From: Acanthochlamys bracteata
Taxonomy: Eukaryota > Streptophyta > Magnoliopsida > Pandanales > Velloziaceae
Assembly: GCA_019914995.1 (NCBI GenBank)
Contig: CM034144.1
Location: 1,064,001 to 1,128,000, forward strand
Reading direction: 5' to 3'
DNA length: 64,000 nucleotides
Below the pieces are notes generated by a model. It was not told where the DNA came from. It was given only the letters and a program-made list of their open reading frames with translations, and did not search any database. Below are positions 1 through 14,505 of the stretch, in pieces (position 1 is the stretch's first letter; each line of letters starts with the position of its first letter). A program made the position numbers and the translations under genes.

Positions 1-177
1 GCGCACCCCATATGCGTCCTGCTCGAATGCATTATTGATTGTCGAGATGATGTATTCTTATTATAGATTTCTGTAACATATATCTTGCTAAAGGCAGGGG
101 ATGATTTTAGGAAAATGATTCTTCAATAATGTTCCTCTTAACATTGCAATTCACTCCTTAGATTCTTCTGGTTTCAG

Positions 178-3096
178 GTACAACCACAAGGACGCTACTC
201 CGAGCCAGACATTCGCGATTGGCGTGGTCGATCAGCTGAAGGTCCCTCAGCTGAAAAGGAAAGATCTTGGGATACAATTCGTGACAACAAAGTATCTGTT
301 CCATCTAATTCAAGGCAGGAGCTGTTGAGCTCTCAGATATCTTCAAGACCACAAGCTTCCCAGCACCAAGGAGTAAGAATTTTATGAGGCCTGCTATTTT
401 TAACCAGTATTCGATGTTATGGTGAATAATAAATAATGGTTGCTGACTTTTTTTAAAATATGTTTATAGCATTAACTTTGTTACCAAAACAGTTTGGCTT
501 GGTTATTCTTTTTATGAGACGCTAGGGCTTCCCTAAAATATTAGCCTCACAGCCTTCTATTGCATGAAATACTTGAGGATCGTGAAGGCATACTAACTAG
601 TAACTATTTATAGTAATGTGCTCTCTTAGCCTTGTCATGAAATGCATGAGGCATTCATCCTGCAAGTTAACATATAGTTGGATTTCACTACTTTTACTAA
701 ATTGTAAAAATTACCTGTCTTCTGATTTCTAACATTATGCCTGTATTTTTTTAAAATTTTTTATTTTTATTCAGGAAGCACCTGCTCCTGCACTTATTAA
801 GGCAGAAGTGCCATGGAGTGCAAGAAGAGGTAGTCTATCTGAGAAGGACAGGGTCTTGAAGGCAGTGAAAGGGTATGAATCTGAGAAACTTCTACAATGA
901 TTGAACTTGGATTTGCGGTCTTTTTCAACATATTTTCATGATTAAATACCTAGCTGCACGCATATTTGCATAATTTCAACTTGAAGTCTTAACTGTACAT
1001 GCTGATTTTGTGATGTTTGCACTTTTGTTTGCAAATATAAACTTGGTGTTTCTTTTTCTCATACAGAATACTTAATAAGTTGACACCGGAGAAGTTTGAT
1101 GTTCTGAAGGGCCAACTAATTGATTCAGGAATCACAACCCCAGATATTCTTAAGGTTTGAGTGCAGCAATATTTCACAGAATTTCTCTACAGTGTTTTAC
1201 GTTGTATTTACACTGAACTCTCCTTTCATTCAGGATGTCATTCGGATTATTTTTGACAAAGCAGTTTTGGAGCCTACATTTTGTCCCATGTATGCGCAGC
1301 TTTGTTCAGATCTGAATGACAAACTTCCTCCGTTTCCACCCCAAGAACCTGGTGAAAAGGAAATTACATTTAAGCGTATACTTTTAGATAATTGTCAGGA
1401 GGCTTTTGAAGGTGCTGACAATTTGAGGGCAGAGATCAGAAAGCTGACTGGACCAGATCAGGAAATGGAGCGTAGGGATAAAGAAAGACTTGTGAAGCTT
1501 CGCACTCTTGGTAACATTCGACTTATTGGAGAGCTTTTAAAGCAAAAAATTGTTCCCGAGAAAATTGTACATCATATACTTCAGGTCTTGCTACAATTTT
1601 GTGATTTACTTTCATGACTGCTTGTTCATTAGAGAGTTTCTAATACAACACCTATAAGCTCAGGTGCTTTTGGGTCTTGATGCAAAAATTTGTCCTGCTG
1701 AAGAAAACGTGGAGGCCATTTGCCAACTCTTTAACACCATTGGCAAGCAGTTGGATGACAGTCCAAGGTCACGCCGTATCAATGATGGCTATTTTAGCCG
1801 GTTGAAAGATTTGACGACAAACCCTCAGCTTGCACCTCGTCTGAGGTTCATGGTTCAAGATGTTCTTGATCTTCGGGCTAACGACTGGATCCCTCGGCGT
1901 GAAGAGGTATGTTTCTCCAAATTGTCTTGAAGAGATTTAGTTTATATTTTGGTCTGATGGTCTGGAGTATACTTGTCCTTCTAAGCAAAAGTAACTCCAT
2001 TAGGAGGTAAGCGAAAGTAACCCCTTTAGGACCTCTTTCAGATAACAGTGGTCAATTCAATCCTTTATCTTTTGCAGGTCAAGGCCAAGACGATCTCAGA
2101 AATCCACTCCGAAGCAGAGAAGAATCTGGATTGCGCCCAGGCACAGCCGCAAACATCAGAAACAGTCGTGGCATGGGGGCTGTTGGTGGACTCAGCCCTG
2201 GCACTCTAGCTATGAACCGACCTGGAACTGGTGGCATGATGCCTGGAATGCCAGGGGTTAGGAAGATGCCAGGAATCCCTAGTCTTGATGATGATGATTG
2301 GGAAGTGCCCCGAACCAAGTCCATGCCAAGAGGTGATGCTTCTCGTATGCAAGCTCCATTCGTTGGAAAATCTCCCATTAATTCCAAGCTTTTGCCTCAA
2401 GGAAGTGGTGGAATTATAAGTGGAAGGACAAGTGCTTTAGTACAGGGCGGACAACAGCAACTTCGTCCTTCCAATCTTGTTGCAGGTGTTACAGAAACTC
2501 CAAAACAGTTCCCTGGACCCTCAAAATATTCGGGGTCTGTGTCACCTGTACCCCCTGTTGCGGACAAGGCAGCTCCAAAAAGAAACTCTGAGGAGCTGCA
2601 AAAGAAGACAGTTGGTCTGCTACAGGAGTATTTTCATATACGTGACCTCAATGAGGCATTGCTTTGTGTGGAGGAACTCCAAAGTCCAGATTTTCATCCA
2701 GAGGTCGTGAAGGAAGCCATCAACCTTGCCCTTGACAAGGGCACTAGCTATGTGGACAGTGTGATAAAGCTCTTAGAATACTTATATGCAAAGAAAGTTA
2801 TTGCATCTAGGGACTTGGGAACGGGCTGCCTGCTTTATGGGGCCATGTTGGATGATATTGCTATCGATTTACCAAAAGCGCCAAGCTACTTTGGGGAAGT
2901 TGTCGGAAAACTCATAGTGGCAGGAGGACTGAGCTTCAAGGTGCTGGAAGAGATTTTAAAGAAAATCGAGGACCCATTTTTCAAGTCCTCTCTATTTGAT
3001 TCTGCGATGAAGACAGTTACAGCAAGCTCATCAGGTCAGGCAGTCGTAACTTCACAGGCAACTGAGATCAAATCATGCGAGAGCCTTCTCTCTTGA
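178..3096 (+). CDS. eIFiso4G: eIFiso4G translation initiation factor, 3' part, frame broken in last exon
   Basis: Scaffold subunit of the plant-specific eIFiso4F cap-binding complex; it bridges eIFiso4E, eIF4A and eIF3 in the cytoplasm. Visible exons: 178-372, 775-872, 1067-1154, 1234-1584, 1664-1906, 2078-3096. The 5' end lies left of the window. Exons 2-5 encode the HEAT-like MIF4G domain, running from the stretch [18 protein letters not shown] to [16 protein letters not shown]. The last exon holds a Gly/Met/Pro-rich linker, then an MA3 domain (starting near [18 protein letters not shown], about 2580-3030), and ends at TGA 3094-3096. The absence of a further W2 domain fits the short eIFiso4G isoform rather than eIF4G. 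Odd point: the last exon enters in the frame [17 protein letters not shown], but the rest is readable only after a shift at 2127-2130, where one G appears to be missing (CTGGA where CTGGGA is expected). Read literally, the protein stops early and loses MA3. Family call is firm; whether the break is real is open. Confidence 0.93.
2126..2131 (+). other. Single-base deletion (frameshift) in eIFiso4G
   Basis: Upstream codons read AAG AAT CTG and downstream codons read TTG CGC CCA GGC, joined by only GA instead of GGA. The family motif here is KNLGLRPG, so a run of three G has become two. No splice signals at this point rescue the frame. This is either a consensus error in the assembly or a real truncating allele. 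Confidence 0.8.
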
Positions 3097-3760
3097 AGCT
3101 GGCACAAGAGCCTTCCCTCTCGAGTCTGGCACACCCGATAATTGTATTGCATATCCTATTTGCTCCAGGTCATGTTTTTCGTCTCAGGGCATCGCTGAGC
3201 TTGCTTTCACCCATCTAAAGTGTTTTCTACGCTTCTTTCCATGAGTTGGGTAGGCATTCGATCAAGTTCGCACAGAAAAGGATACCTTATATAGTATATT
3301 CTCCAGAAATTTGGAGATAATGTGGTATCATTATGTCCAATATGAGCAGAAAGACTGCAGATTGAATTCGTTCTCTCCTAAAAACCATAGCTAATTTTGC
3401 TCTGAACTTTGAGGAACTTTTTATGCCCTCCAGGATGCGTGGCACTTTGGTTACTCGGATTTTAGATGTATGCATGTCTTATTACCTGTTCTTTAGTTGG
3501 GTGGAAAGAGTGCAAAGCTGTTGCATCTGAATGTTACTTGGGAGATTACCTGAGCATAACTATTACTGCAAGTTTGTAGCCTATTTGAATGATAAACTTT
3601 ATAGTTTCTTTAGCAATAAGGTTTCTGTAGCAAAGTCTCATTAATATTCATGGTTGATTGTTTCTTATTGGCATCCATTGTTGCAACGCATATATTCTAC
3701 AAAATGCGACTTTGTTGTTCGAAAGGGAAAATATAAAGAGAAAAAAAATTTGAAGCCACT
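3097..3760 (+). other. Probable 3' UTR and downstream flank of eIFiso4G
   Basis: Mixed-composition sequence without a convincing ORF follows the stop codon. Base composition drops to strongly AT-rich after about 3730, which is a plausible end of the transcribed region. No polyadenylation site could be fixed. Confidence 0.4.
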
Positions 3761-3997
3761 ATTTAAATTGAATTAACTTGGAGTGTGTGTATTTAACATT
3801 ATCATCATGTTATCTGTAAATTATTTTTTAAAATAAGTTAAACATAAACTTAATTTTTATTTTTAAAATAAATTAAAAGTCAAATATAATAATTTAAAAA
3901 TATAATTATAAATTTAATTTATATTTTAAATATATAAATTATTGAAATTTTAATTTTTGTCCGAAAAAATTGAAGTTTCTTACGTTTGAAACACTGA

Positions 3998-4095
3998 CCT
4001 AAATAAAGAAAAGAAAGAAAGAAACACATGAAATATTGCACCACATTGCTGCCGGAATTGTTATGGAACGTTTCCAAATTGGTTTGCCTTGACAC
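3998..4095 (+). repeat. Direct repeat, copy A (about 100 bp)
   Basis: The segment from the purine-rich start (aataaagaaaagaa) through gctgccgg and ttatggaacgtttccaaat to gccttgaca recurs nearly unchanged at 4342-4437, about 340 bp downstream. Confidence 0.85.
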
Positions 4096-4341
4096 AAGTA
4101 AAAATTTCGTACACTTCTATTCGAACTGATTTTATAATTTTAGTAAAGTTTAAAATATAAAAGTAATAATTGATAATTTTAATTATTAAATGAGTCGATC
4201 CGAATTTGATCCAGTTATTAATAGGTTGGATTAGAATTGACAATTTTGATCCGTATAAATTTATGAATTGAACGAATTTAACTCAATTATTAAATAAATT
4301 GACTCAAAATTGATCCACTAATTCATATTTCTACCCCTAAT

Positions 4342-4437
4342 CTAAATAAAGAAAAGAATGAAATAAACACATCAAATATTGCACCAGATTGCTGCCGGAG
4401 TTGTTATGGAACGTTTCCAAATTGGTTTGCCTTGACA
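4342..4437 (+). repeat. Direct repeat, copy B (about 100 bp)
   Basis: Second copy of the unit at 3998-4095, with a handful of substitutions (for example cacat/cagat and ggaattg/ggagttg). The 246 bp between copies (4096-4341) are AT-rich with repeated gatccaatt-like words, as in non-autonomous plant transposons. Confidence 0.85.
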
Positions 4438-5437
4438 GTGAATTGTGAAAACAGCATCTACGTTGAGATCACTGTCATGATATTATCGATAACATTTTAA
4501 AAGAACGCATTATTTGTATGATATGGGTAACCCATTATAATCATATTTTAGATTGTTTAAGTCAACTTAATACAGCTAGTGCTTTTTCATTATTTAATTT
4601 GTAAATAAGCGGCGCAGGAGTAAATCTATCTACTACTAGAAATATTCAGGAATGCTTATAAAAAATACTTCTATCAAATAAAAATTATTTTATTTTATTT
4701 TAAAAATAAGCTTTTTTTACTATTAAAAATAAATAATAATAAATAATAATAAGTTTTTATAAAAATTTTTTATACTTTAAATTTTTAAATAAATTTTATA
4801 AAATATTATAAAAAATTTATTAAAAACGTAAAGTTAGAAAGTATGTTTTCTTCAAAGCAAAGCCAGACGGATCCGAAAATATTTATAAATATTTATAAAA
4901 TAAGTTTTTAATAAGAATATTTAAAATATTTTAGAAAATGACTTTATTTTTTTAACGTCAAAAATAATATAAATAACTAATAATAAAATTTTATAATATA
5001 TATTTTTATATTTTAAAAATTTTAAATAAATTATATACAAAATTATAGCAAATTTATTGAATAAAGTAAATAAAAAATTAAAATAAAATAGGTTCAAACA
5101 CTGCCAAAGCGTTGCCTAAAATTTTGAGATTATTTAAATAAGATAATTTTCATTAAAAAAGTTTTAGAACTTTAGAACTTTGTAGAGAAGGAGCTTTTTT
5201 TAATTAAAAAATAAAAATAATATATATATATAACAAGTAAATTTAAACAAAAGATATCTAAAACAGTCACCATCATCTTAAACCTAGTCATTGTTTTAAA
5301 GAAGTTTATTAATTAGTTCATAATTATATTCACTCATTGATTGGAAGCTTTTTCTTTTTTTTAAAAAAAATCAGATTCGAAATATTTATAGAATTAATTT
5401 CATAAAGATGCTGGAGTCAATATCGAATGTTAATTTA

Positions 5438-5714
5438 GAGTGTGTTTCAAATGTCCATAATTTTATTTTTTTTCGATAAATTTTAAATTTTGAACAGTTT
5501 ATATATTTTAATTGCATAAAAAATTTAGAACTTTATTTTTACACATAAAATTTCAGTTTTAATTTTTTTATTTAGATATTTTTTAATTTTTAACACACTT
5601 TTAAAAACTATTAAAATATAAATATTAAACTCTACTTTATTTTAATTTTTAAGAAATTTTATTTTTATTTTTTATTTTCATAAAAATTTAGTTATAAATA
5701 TTTAAAATATGCCT
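5438..5714 (+). mobile_element. Decayed Tourist-like MITE, copy 1
   Basis: Collinear with the intact element at 55240-55533 along its whole length, but most C of that copy are T here and many G are A. The 5' end reads GAGTGTGTTTCAAATG where the intact element has GGGCATATTTCAAACG. The 3' end GCCT corresponds to GCCC. TTA precedes the left end. Confidence 0.7.
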
Positions 5715-6035
5715 TTCTAACTTTTTATGAAGTGAGTTTCGTGCAAGTATAGAATTATCAAGTAAGGGAATTTCCAAGTTGGAAACAATTGAAAGTTGTC
5801 CACAATTTGAATTTGTCTTTATGGAGGACTATATAATACCCACATGCAAAAGTTTTGTTAACCATCTAGAACAACTTAGGTCCAATTTGGCATAATTAAT
5901 TGAAAAATTATTTTTAAAATTTTTAAGATCTTCTAATTTTCAAAAAAATTATGAAAATTTTAATTTTTTATCAAAACGTTTCAAATTTCACCATTTTGAA
6001 ACGCGCCTTTAGTTTTGAATACAGTTTGGAGTCCG

Positions 6036-6300
6036 TTGCGTTCGGAGAGCGTTTCATATAACTTTCTAGAAGACAGTTTCAAAGTACTTTTAAAATAAAA
6101 TTTTTAAATTAGAAAATATTTTTATTTTTAAAAAATAAATTTTATTTTATTTTTTTTAAATAATAATAATATATAATAAGATATTTCATTTTTATATTTT
6201 TAAATAAATTTTTTAGATATTTCTAAAATATATATTAAAAAATGTAAAATAAAAAAATTAAAAATTATTTTTGAGATAATCAACATAAAATACTCCCTAA
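6036..6300. repeat. Dispersed AT-rich repeat (MITE-like family 2)
   Basis: Low-complexity A/T sequence with the word order shared by other copies near 11195-11445, 12868-13105, 28640-28895, 51925-52165 and 52885-53085: a short less AT-rich end, long TTTTA/ATAAAA tracts, then an opposite end resembling aaactgaaccaaacag. Boundaries are approximate. Confidence 0.4.
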
Positions 6301-6867
6301 TTTTGTACTTTTAAATAATTTTTTATAATAATATTATTAAAAATTTAACTAATATATAAATTATAAGATATTATATTTTTATTTTCTTAAATTTTAAAAT
6401 ATTTGTATTTTAGAAAATTTGATTTTAACTTTCAAACGCAAAACTAATAAAATTTGTGGTGACCAATTTGTTGACCAAATCAAAATTGTTTATGCACTTG
6501 GACTGACAAAATTATAAATAGGATTTTAAAATATGATATAAATATATAAATAAATGAATTTTTTAAAGTTACTTTAATACTAAAACACAGAAGTTTTAAA
6601 TTAAACACAGATATTTATAAACTATGTATTAAAAAATGTAAAATTAAAAAATATTTATTTTTTTAATAAGCTAAATTAAACAGTCCTTCCAGCTATTTTT
6701 CTCTTTAAATTAAATAAATAAAACTTTTTAATAATTTATTTTTAGTAATTATTTTCTGCTCTAAACATACACTCTAATATCTATGGATTACAATTCAAAT
6801 GAGAAAGTCTAGTAGCACTTTTATGAAAAGAGGTATTACAGTGGCTTGAAATTACAAACGTTTCCTC

Positions 6868-6875
6868 TATTTAAA
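6868..6875 (+). promoter_or_regulatory. TATA-like box of HCT-like gene
   Basis: TATTTAAA lies about 105 bp upstream of the first ATG, in the only less AT-poor stretch before the gene. It is a weak match in AT-rich surroundings. Confidence 0.35.
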
Positions 6876-6979
6876 CTATTGCCGGTTCAACTTCAATGCG
6901 TCTAGCTTATGCATTTGATAAAAAATCAAAACTTTGAAAACAAGCGACAAAAGAAAAGAACAGAAAAGAAACATAAGGA

Positions 6980-9900
6980 ATGGTCGAATTAGAGAAGAGC
7001 AGATCGCCGGCGGCAGGGGAGACGATGAAGGTTAAAGTAGAAGTTTTAGAATCAAGCTTCGTTAAGCCTAGAGAAGAGACACCGAAGCAAACCGTCTGGT
7101 TATCTAATCTGGACCTTCAATCACCTGCTTACTCACCAACGATCTACTACTTCCGTCCACCGCCGGCAAGCAATGAAGTTCCGAACTTCTTTTCTCCGTC
7201 GACTTTGAAGTCTGCGTTATCTAAAGCGCTGGTCTTGTTCTATCCGTTGGCGGGAAAGCTTGTTGTTGGAGATCAAGGGCAGGAAGAGATTAGATGTACT
7301 GGTGATGGAGCTTTGTTTGTCGTCGCTAAATCGGAGAATGTGTTGGATGATTTGGGATATGTTGTTCCGTCGCCGGAGGTTAAGAAGATGCTTATTCCGT
7401 CCAATGAGTCCGGCCAGCCGCCGTGTACTCTAGTAATGTTTCAGGTGAGCTAGCAAGCTTTATTTCTTACAAAACAAAACTCGATCTTTTTTGGTGCTTT
7501 GAAGATTCATTTTAGGGGTTTTTTTTTACGGAAGTAAGAAGATGCTTTTCCTTCAAACGAGTCCGGCCAGCCGCCGTCTGCTTATTTGGGGGATTGGTGA
7601 ATTTGAATGTAGTGATTGATTAGTTGTTATATGTCTTTCTTGGTTAATTTTGTGTGTCATTCTTTTGGGAGAGATCGATTCTAGGAACAAATTTGGTGTT
7701 TGGTCTAAGTTTGGAAAAATTTTACGACAAGTCAGGATCATGGAACTCCATTTCTCTAAACACCAAACTTCCATGATCTTGAATTTTCTTGAGTTAAATT
7801 GGAATAAGTTTGTCCATTAAGCTGTGAAACAAAGAAGTATAAGTCTTCTTTTAACTTGAGAAACATGAAAGGGTTGAGAGTTTAGGAACCTACTGATTGG
7901 TTCCTTAATTTGGTAGTTATTGAATTTAATCATATCCGAATTGATTTCAAGAATTTATTGCCATATTTTGAATTCTGGTAAAGAAGGAATCAGAGGAATT
8001 ACTAACTAGCTATTGGACAACAAAGTTTTGGTTCTTTGCCATTAAACTGGTTGGTGTATATGAAGAATGGTCAGTGGGATTTAGCATGACAAGTAGCAGA
8101 TAATTGAATTGGGCAAAACCTTCTCTTGATTGCTTAGGAGTTCAGAATGTTTTCATGGTTGCTCAATTGTATATTATTGGTTGCTCCCTTTAGGGGTCGT
8201 TTGGGAGTGCTCAAAATAAGAAATTTTATTTAAAAAAAATTATTTTAGAGCTTTTGAAAAAAAAGCTCAACTTTTTCAATATAAAAGAGATGATAAAGAT
8301 TATACATATAAAGATTTTATAATATACAATTTATTTATACTTTCTAAGTTTTTAAAACTATTTTTCAAAATACTTAGAAAGTTTATTGAGAAATGAGAAG
8401 TTGAAATGAAGTTTTAATCAGCAATGATAAGCACCGCCAAACATGCCAACAGAGTCATTCAACCAGATCAGTTGAGATAGATCTCTCTTGAAATTGATTT
8501 CAATTTTCATTGTTTGCTACATGGCATATGACAACTGTGACAGCAGAAAGAGGTGTCTGGAGTGCCTGTCTGAAAACATGCTGTCCACAGGAACATTTGG
8601 TCCTGATCTGTAGTCTTGGGACCTCTTACTTATGGTGCGAAGCACATTAAGATTTCTTCTGTAGAAAGAACATAAAAAAAAAAAAAAAAGAAAAGAGAAA
8701 GAATGGACATGTCTGGAAAACTCCAAGAACAAGAATCTTCCATTGGCATCTTAAGACAGGCAATTAGTCTAGGTAAGGAATCCCATGTGCATCTCAAGAC
8801 AAGCAATGGTCTAGTGTGGAGCTATCTTCAATATTTTCAATTCCAAATTTCCAGATTTGAGATGTGAGGAGGGTTTATATTGGGCTGAAATTCGATGACA
8901 AAAATCTTGATTCATATTTCTTTATATCCAACGTTAGAGTTTAGATTTGGAGCATTTAGGAGGTGGTGCTCCAAGGGTACACCTAAGGATAGAGAGTGCT
9001 CCTATCTCCACCCATATATATACACACGCGTGGAATTTTAAAGCCATTACACGTTCATTTATGAGGGTCCAGATTGCAAATAGTTGTGCACAAGTGATTT
9101 CTTTCTTTAGATCTAGTTGTTGCTTTTATTCAATTATAGGCAACCCATGTGGTGTTTGATTTTTCTGCTGTTCTTCTTTTGTTTGTCTTTATTAATTTAT
9201 GCTGTCATTTTAAATCCGTGACGTTGTCTACTTATATAACTAGGTGCTCTTGAGATTCTATAAACTAAATATGTCAAGCTGATGGCATTGATATGTTATA
9301 CTATTGGCTGGTTTCATAAAAATATCACATCTGCACTTTCTGATTTGCTACATCTTGCTGTGAGCATCATGGTAGACTAAGTCTTTTCTAACTGAAGCAA
9401 TTCTTCAGGGTAGGAAGTGGATTGATTGTGAAATGGCAACTAAACTCATGCATATCCATTTAAAGATTAGTCAGCTGATAAACAGTTGTGCATTCAATTA
9501 TCTCAGATTTAAAATAAGTATATAGACTTATACCTGTTTGATTGTTACTTGACATAATAGACATGTATCTGCGAAGTGTTCTTTGAAAATTGGTCTTAGG
9601 TGTCCCTTCTCGTTACTGGGATTTTAACCTGATGGTTCGATATTCCTGTGATACACAGGTGACATTCTTCAAGTGCGGCGGCGTGTGCCTGGGAACTGCT
9701 ATACACCACACAGCTGCAGATGGTTTTGCGTCGCTCCACTTCATCAACACATGGTCCGACATAGCTAGAGGGCTTGATGTTGCCGTGCCTCCATCTATTG
9801 ACCACACTCCCCTTAGGGCCAGGTCTCCGCCGACCGTCACTTATGACCACATTGAGTACTCCCTTAGGCTCCACTCTGCTAAACCTGTATCCAGCAACCC

Positions 9901-10558
9901 TACAGAAACTTCCATTCTTTTCCTTACCAAGGATCAAGTGGACACCCTCAAGAATAGCGGAGCAAATGGAAGGCGTGGAATCTCAACCTTCCGTGCAACA
10001 GCAGCTCATGTCTGGCGGTGCGCTTGTAAGGCCCGTGGGTTAACGGGCGATCGAGAGACACGGTTGTTCATGCCTGTAGATGTCCGTAGAAGAGTGAACC
10101 GGCCATTACCACCTGGTTATCTAGGCAATGCCTTCTTCCGGGCATCAGTAACAGCATCAGTCCAGGACATTGTTTCAAACAACATCGAATACGGGGCGGC
10201 ACGTATCCGTGATGCACTCGATAGAGTGAACGACGACTATGTACGTTCACTTATAGACCACATCGAAGTGCAGAAGGAAGAAGGGACATTGTCCAGAGGC
10301 CTATGGACGTTACGTGAGACCGATTTTTGGGTCACTAGCTGGATAGGACTACCGATCTTCGACGCAGATTTTGGGTGGGGAAAGCCAGAGTTTATGATCC
10401 GAGCTTCCTTGCCGGTCGGCGGGATGGTGTACATCATTCAGAACCCAAGTAAAGACGGCGGCGTCACACTCGTCGTCGGCCTAGAGCCTGAAAACATGAC
10501 CCAGTTCAAGAAGGCCCTCTATGAAGGCTTGGGCAAGGAGTTTGTAGACCTTGACTAG
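6980..10558 (+). CDS. BAHD acyltransferase, HCT-like paralogue
   Basis: Two exons, 6980-7444 and 9659-10558, joined in phase 0 (454 aa from the first ATG; an in-frame ATG at 7025 giving MKVKVEVLESS would match the usual family start better). BAHD enzymes move an acyl group from a CoA thioester to an alcohol or amine in the cytosol. Visible are the catalytic HxxxD box (HTAADG, exon 2) and the structural DFGWG box (DADFGWGKPEF). The intron position, at FQ|VTFFKCGG, is the same as in the HCT gene 1.4 kb downstream, so the two are tandem duplicates. Residues aligned to the acceptor region differ from the HCT copy: SRGLWTLRETDFWVTSWIGLP against [10 protein letters not shown]...SWVRLP. The Arg matching AtHCT Arg356 is kept, but the Arg of WVRLP is Gly (codon 10346-10348). 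A non-shikimate acceptor is therefore possible. It resembles the At5g57840-type HCT-like proteins; the substrate cannot be told from sequence. Confidence 0.92.
7529..7577 (+). repeat. Partial copy of the exon 1 end inside the intron
   Basis: About 49 bp in the intron repeats the last part of exon 1 (about 7374-7425): taagaagatgctt, then a diverged stretch, then gagtccggccagccgccgt. It is a local duplication of coding sequence that now lies in the intron and does not include the splice donor. Confidence 0.8.
8194..8420. repeat. AT-rich MITE-like insertion in HCT-like intron
   Basis: Begins ggggtcgtttgggagtgctc and continues into long A/T tracts typical of the family 2 dispersed repeats. The rest of the 2.2-kb intron has ordinary composition. 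Confidence 0.4.
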
Positions 10559-11194
10559 TTTTGCTGCAGTAGTGATTGTAGATTATAACCAAAATGTTAC
10601 TTCTTTTTGCTGCTACTTTTATGTTGGTTTTTCGAAGGGAAGGGAGAGAGGGAATGCGTACTTTAGTTTAGCTTTTTCTTTTTGTATTTTTTTCTTCCTT
10701 TTTTTTTTCCTTCCGTTTTGGGTTTGATTGTGTATGTTATCTGGTGTTCTTTTATTAATTATGCTTGTTGGTATTAGATAAAATTTTAATTGGGCTTTGT
10801 TTCGGATAGATGTAAGATAGGCCCAATAACGCTAGAATGGGCTCCTGCAAGCAAGCCTTAATTTAGGTGTCAATCTTCAGAGGGTTAGGGCATAATGCAA
10901 GGAAGTCTAATTCCTTTATCCAGATTTTAAATTTAACAATTTTATATATTTTAATTATTATTTTAAAATTAAATTTTATTTCTATCAAAATTAACTCTTA
11001 AATTTTACGATTTTAAGATAATTGTTAAAATAATTTTTTTAAAAGTACAAAAATATAAACAAATAATAACATAATAAGTAATACATTTTTAATTGTGGTA
11101 CAATTATTTTTTTAATTTTAAAATTTAAAAGAATTAAAAAATTTTATTTTGAAATTAGAAGTTAAATTATGTTTTATTTTGAAAACTTGCTAAA

Positions 11195-11445
11195 GACGTT
11201 GCTATTTGGGGTGCTTTTAAAAAAGCATTTCACAAATACTAATTTTTATTTCTTTATTGATATTTTAATATATTTTATAAATATATAAAAAAATAATTTA
11301 AATAATATAAAAGTTTTACGTAATTAAAATTTTTTATTATCTATTATTATTTATTTTAAATTAAAAAAATAAAACTTATTTTTAAAAAAACTAAAAATAT
11401 ATTTTATTTAAAAAAATTTTATTTTATAAGAACGTTCAAACGCCG
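11195..11445. repeat. Dispersed AT-rich repeat (family 2)
   Basis: Starts near ggggtgcttttaaaaaagc and ends tttattttataagaacgttcaaacgcc, the same end seen at 52140-52165 (tttattttataagcactctcaaatgc). Confidence 0.45.
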
Positions 11446-11558
11446 GTGATGGTGGGAGGAGTTGGTGAGAAGTTGATTGGCAAATGGAAAAAATAAATTA
11501 AATAATAAATAAATTATAAAAAAAAAACTGTTCCAACTTCCACAGTTCCACCAGGTAC

Positions 11559-11584
11559 ACCAAACTTTATCCACCACACCAACC
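11559..11584 (+). promoter_or_regulatory. AC-element cluster (ACCAAAC, ACCAACC) upstream of HCT
   Basis: ACCAAAC at 11559-11565 and ACCAACC at 11578-11584, about 220-240 bp upstream of the TATA box. ACCAACC matches the AC-II element bound by lignin-type R2R3-MYB factors in phenylpropanoid promoters. The spacing and the gene downstream fit; binding is inferred. Confidence 0.6.
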
Positions 11585-11800
11585 AACTCATTATGTCACT
11601 AAATAAATATTATTATTATTATTTAACTATAATAATTAATATTTTTTAATCACGCTCCACATTTTCTTGAAACTGCCGCACCGTGCGCACATAATCTAAT
11701 CTACATCTTTTAAAACCAACGGTTATAAAATCATTTTCATGATACGGGTAATTACTGGAAACTATTACCAGCACTGGTTCGTCTTCTCCTACTTCTCGAC

Positions 11801-11808
11801 TTATAAAT
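11801..11808 (+). promoter_or_regulatory. TATA box of HCT
   Basis: TTATAAAT in a less AT-rich context (ctcgacttataaattcaac) 160 bp before the ATG. A pyrimidine-rich leader follows, so transcription probably starts near 11835. Confidence 0.6.
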
Positions 11809-11961
11809 TCAACCCCTTGTAGTGAATTAAAAACTCAGCTCTACTTCAAGAGCTGTTTCTTCGTTTTCTGTTTGTTCTCAAAAATCTTGATTTTTTTTTC
11901 TCAACTATTAAGTTAAACATTTTGGTTTAATTTTTCTTTTGTTGGGTTTAATAGACTGTGA

Positions 11962-14505
<2,544 letters not shown>

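Larger units (their letters stand above)
3761..6979. other. AT-rich intergenic region with decayed repeats
   Basis: No coding sequence is supportable. The region holds the direct repeat pair, a decayed Tourist-like MITE (5438-5714) and a member of a dispersed AT-rich family (about 6036-6300). The promoter of the first acyltransferase gene lies in its last few hundred bases, with a TATA-like TATTTAAA at 6868-6875. Confidence 0.6.

Noticed and set aside
1..177. Possible upstream eIFiso4G exon at the left edge
   Set aside because: The 3' side of this stretch is intron-like up to the acceptor at 177, and the first 50 bases are too short to assign a frame.
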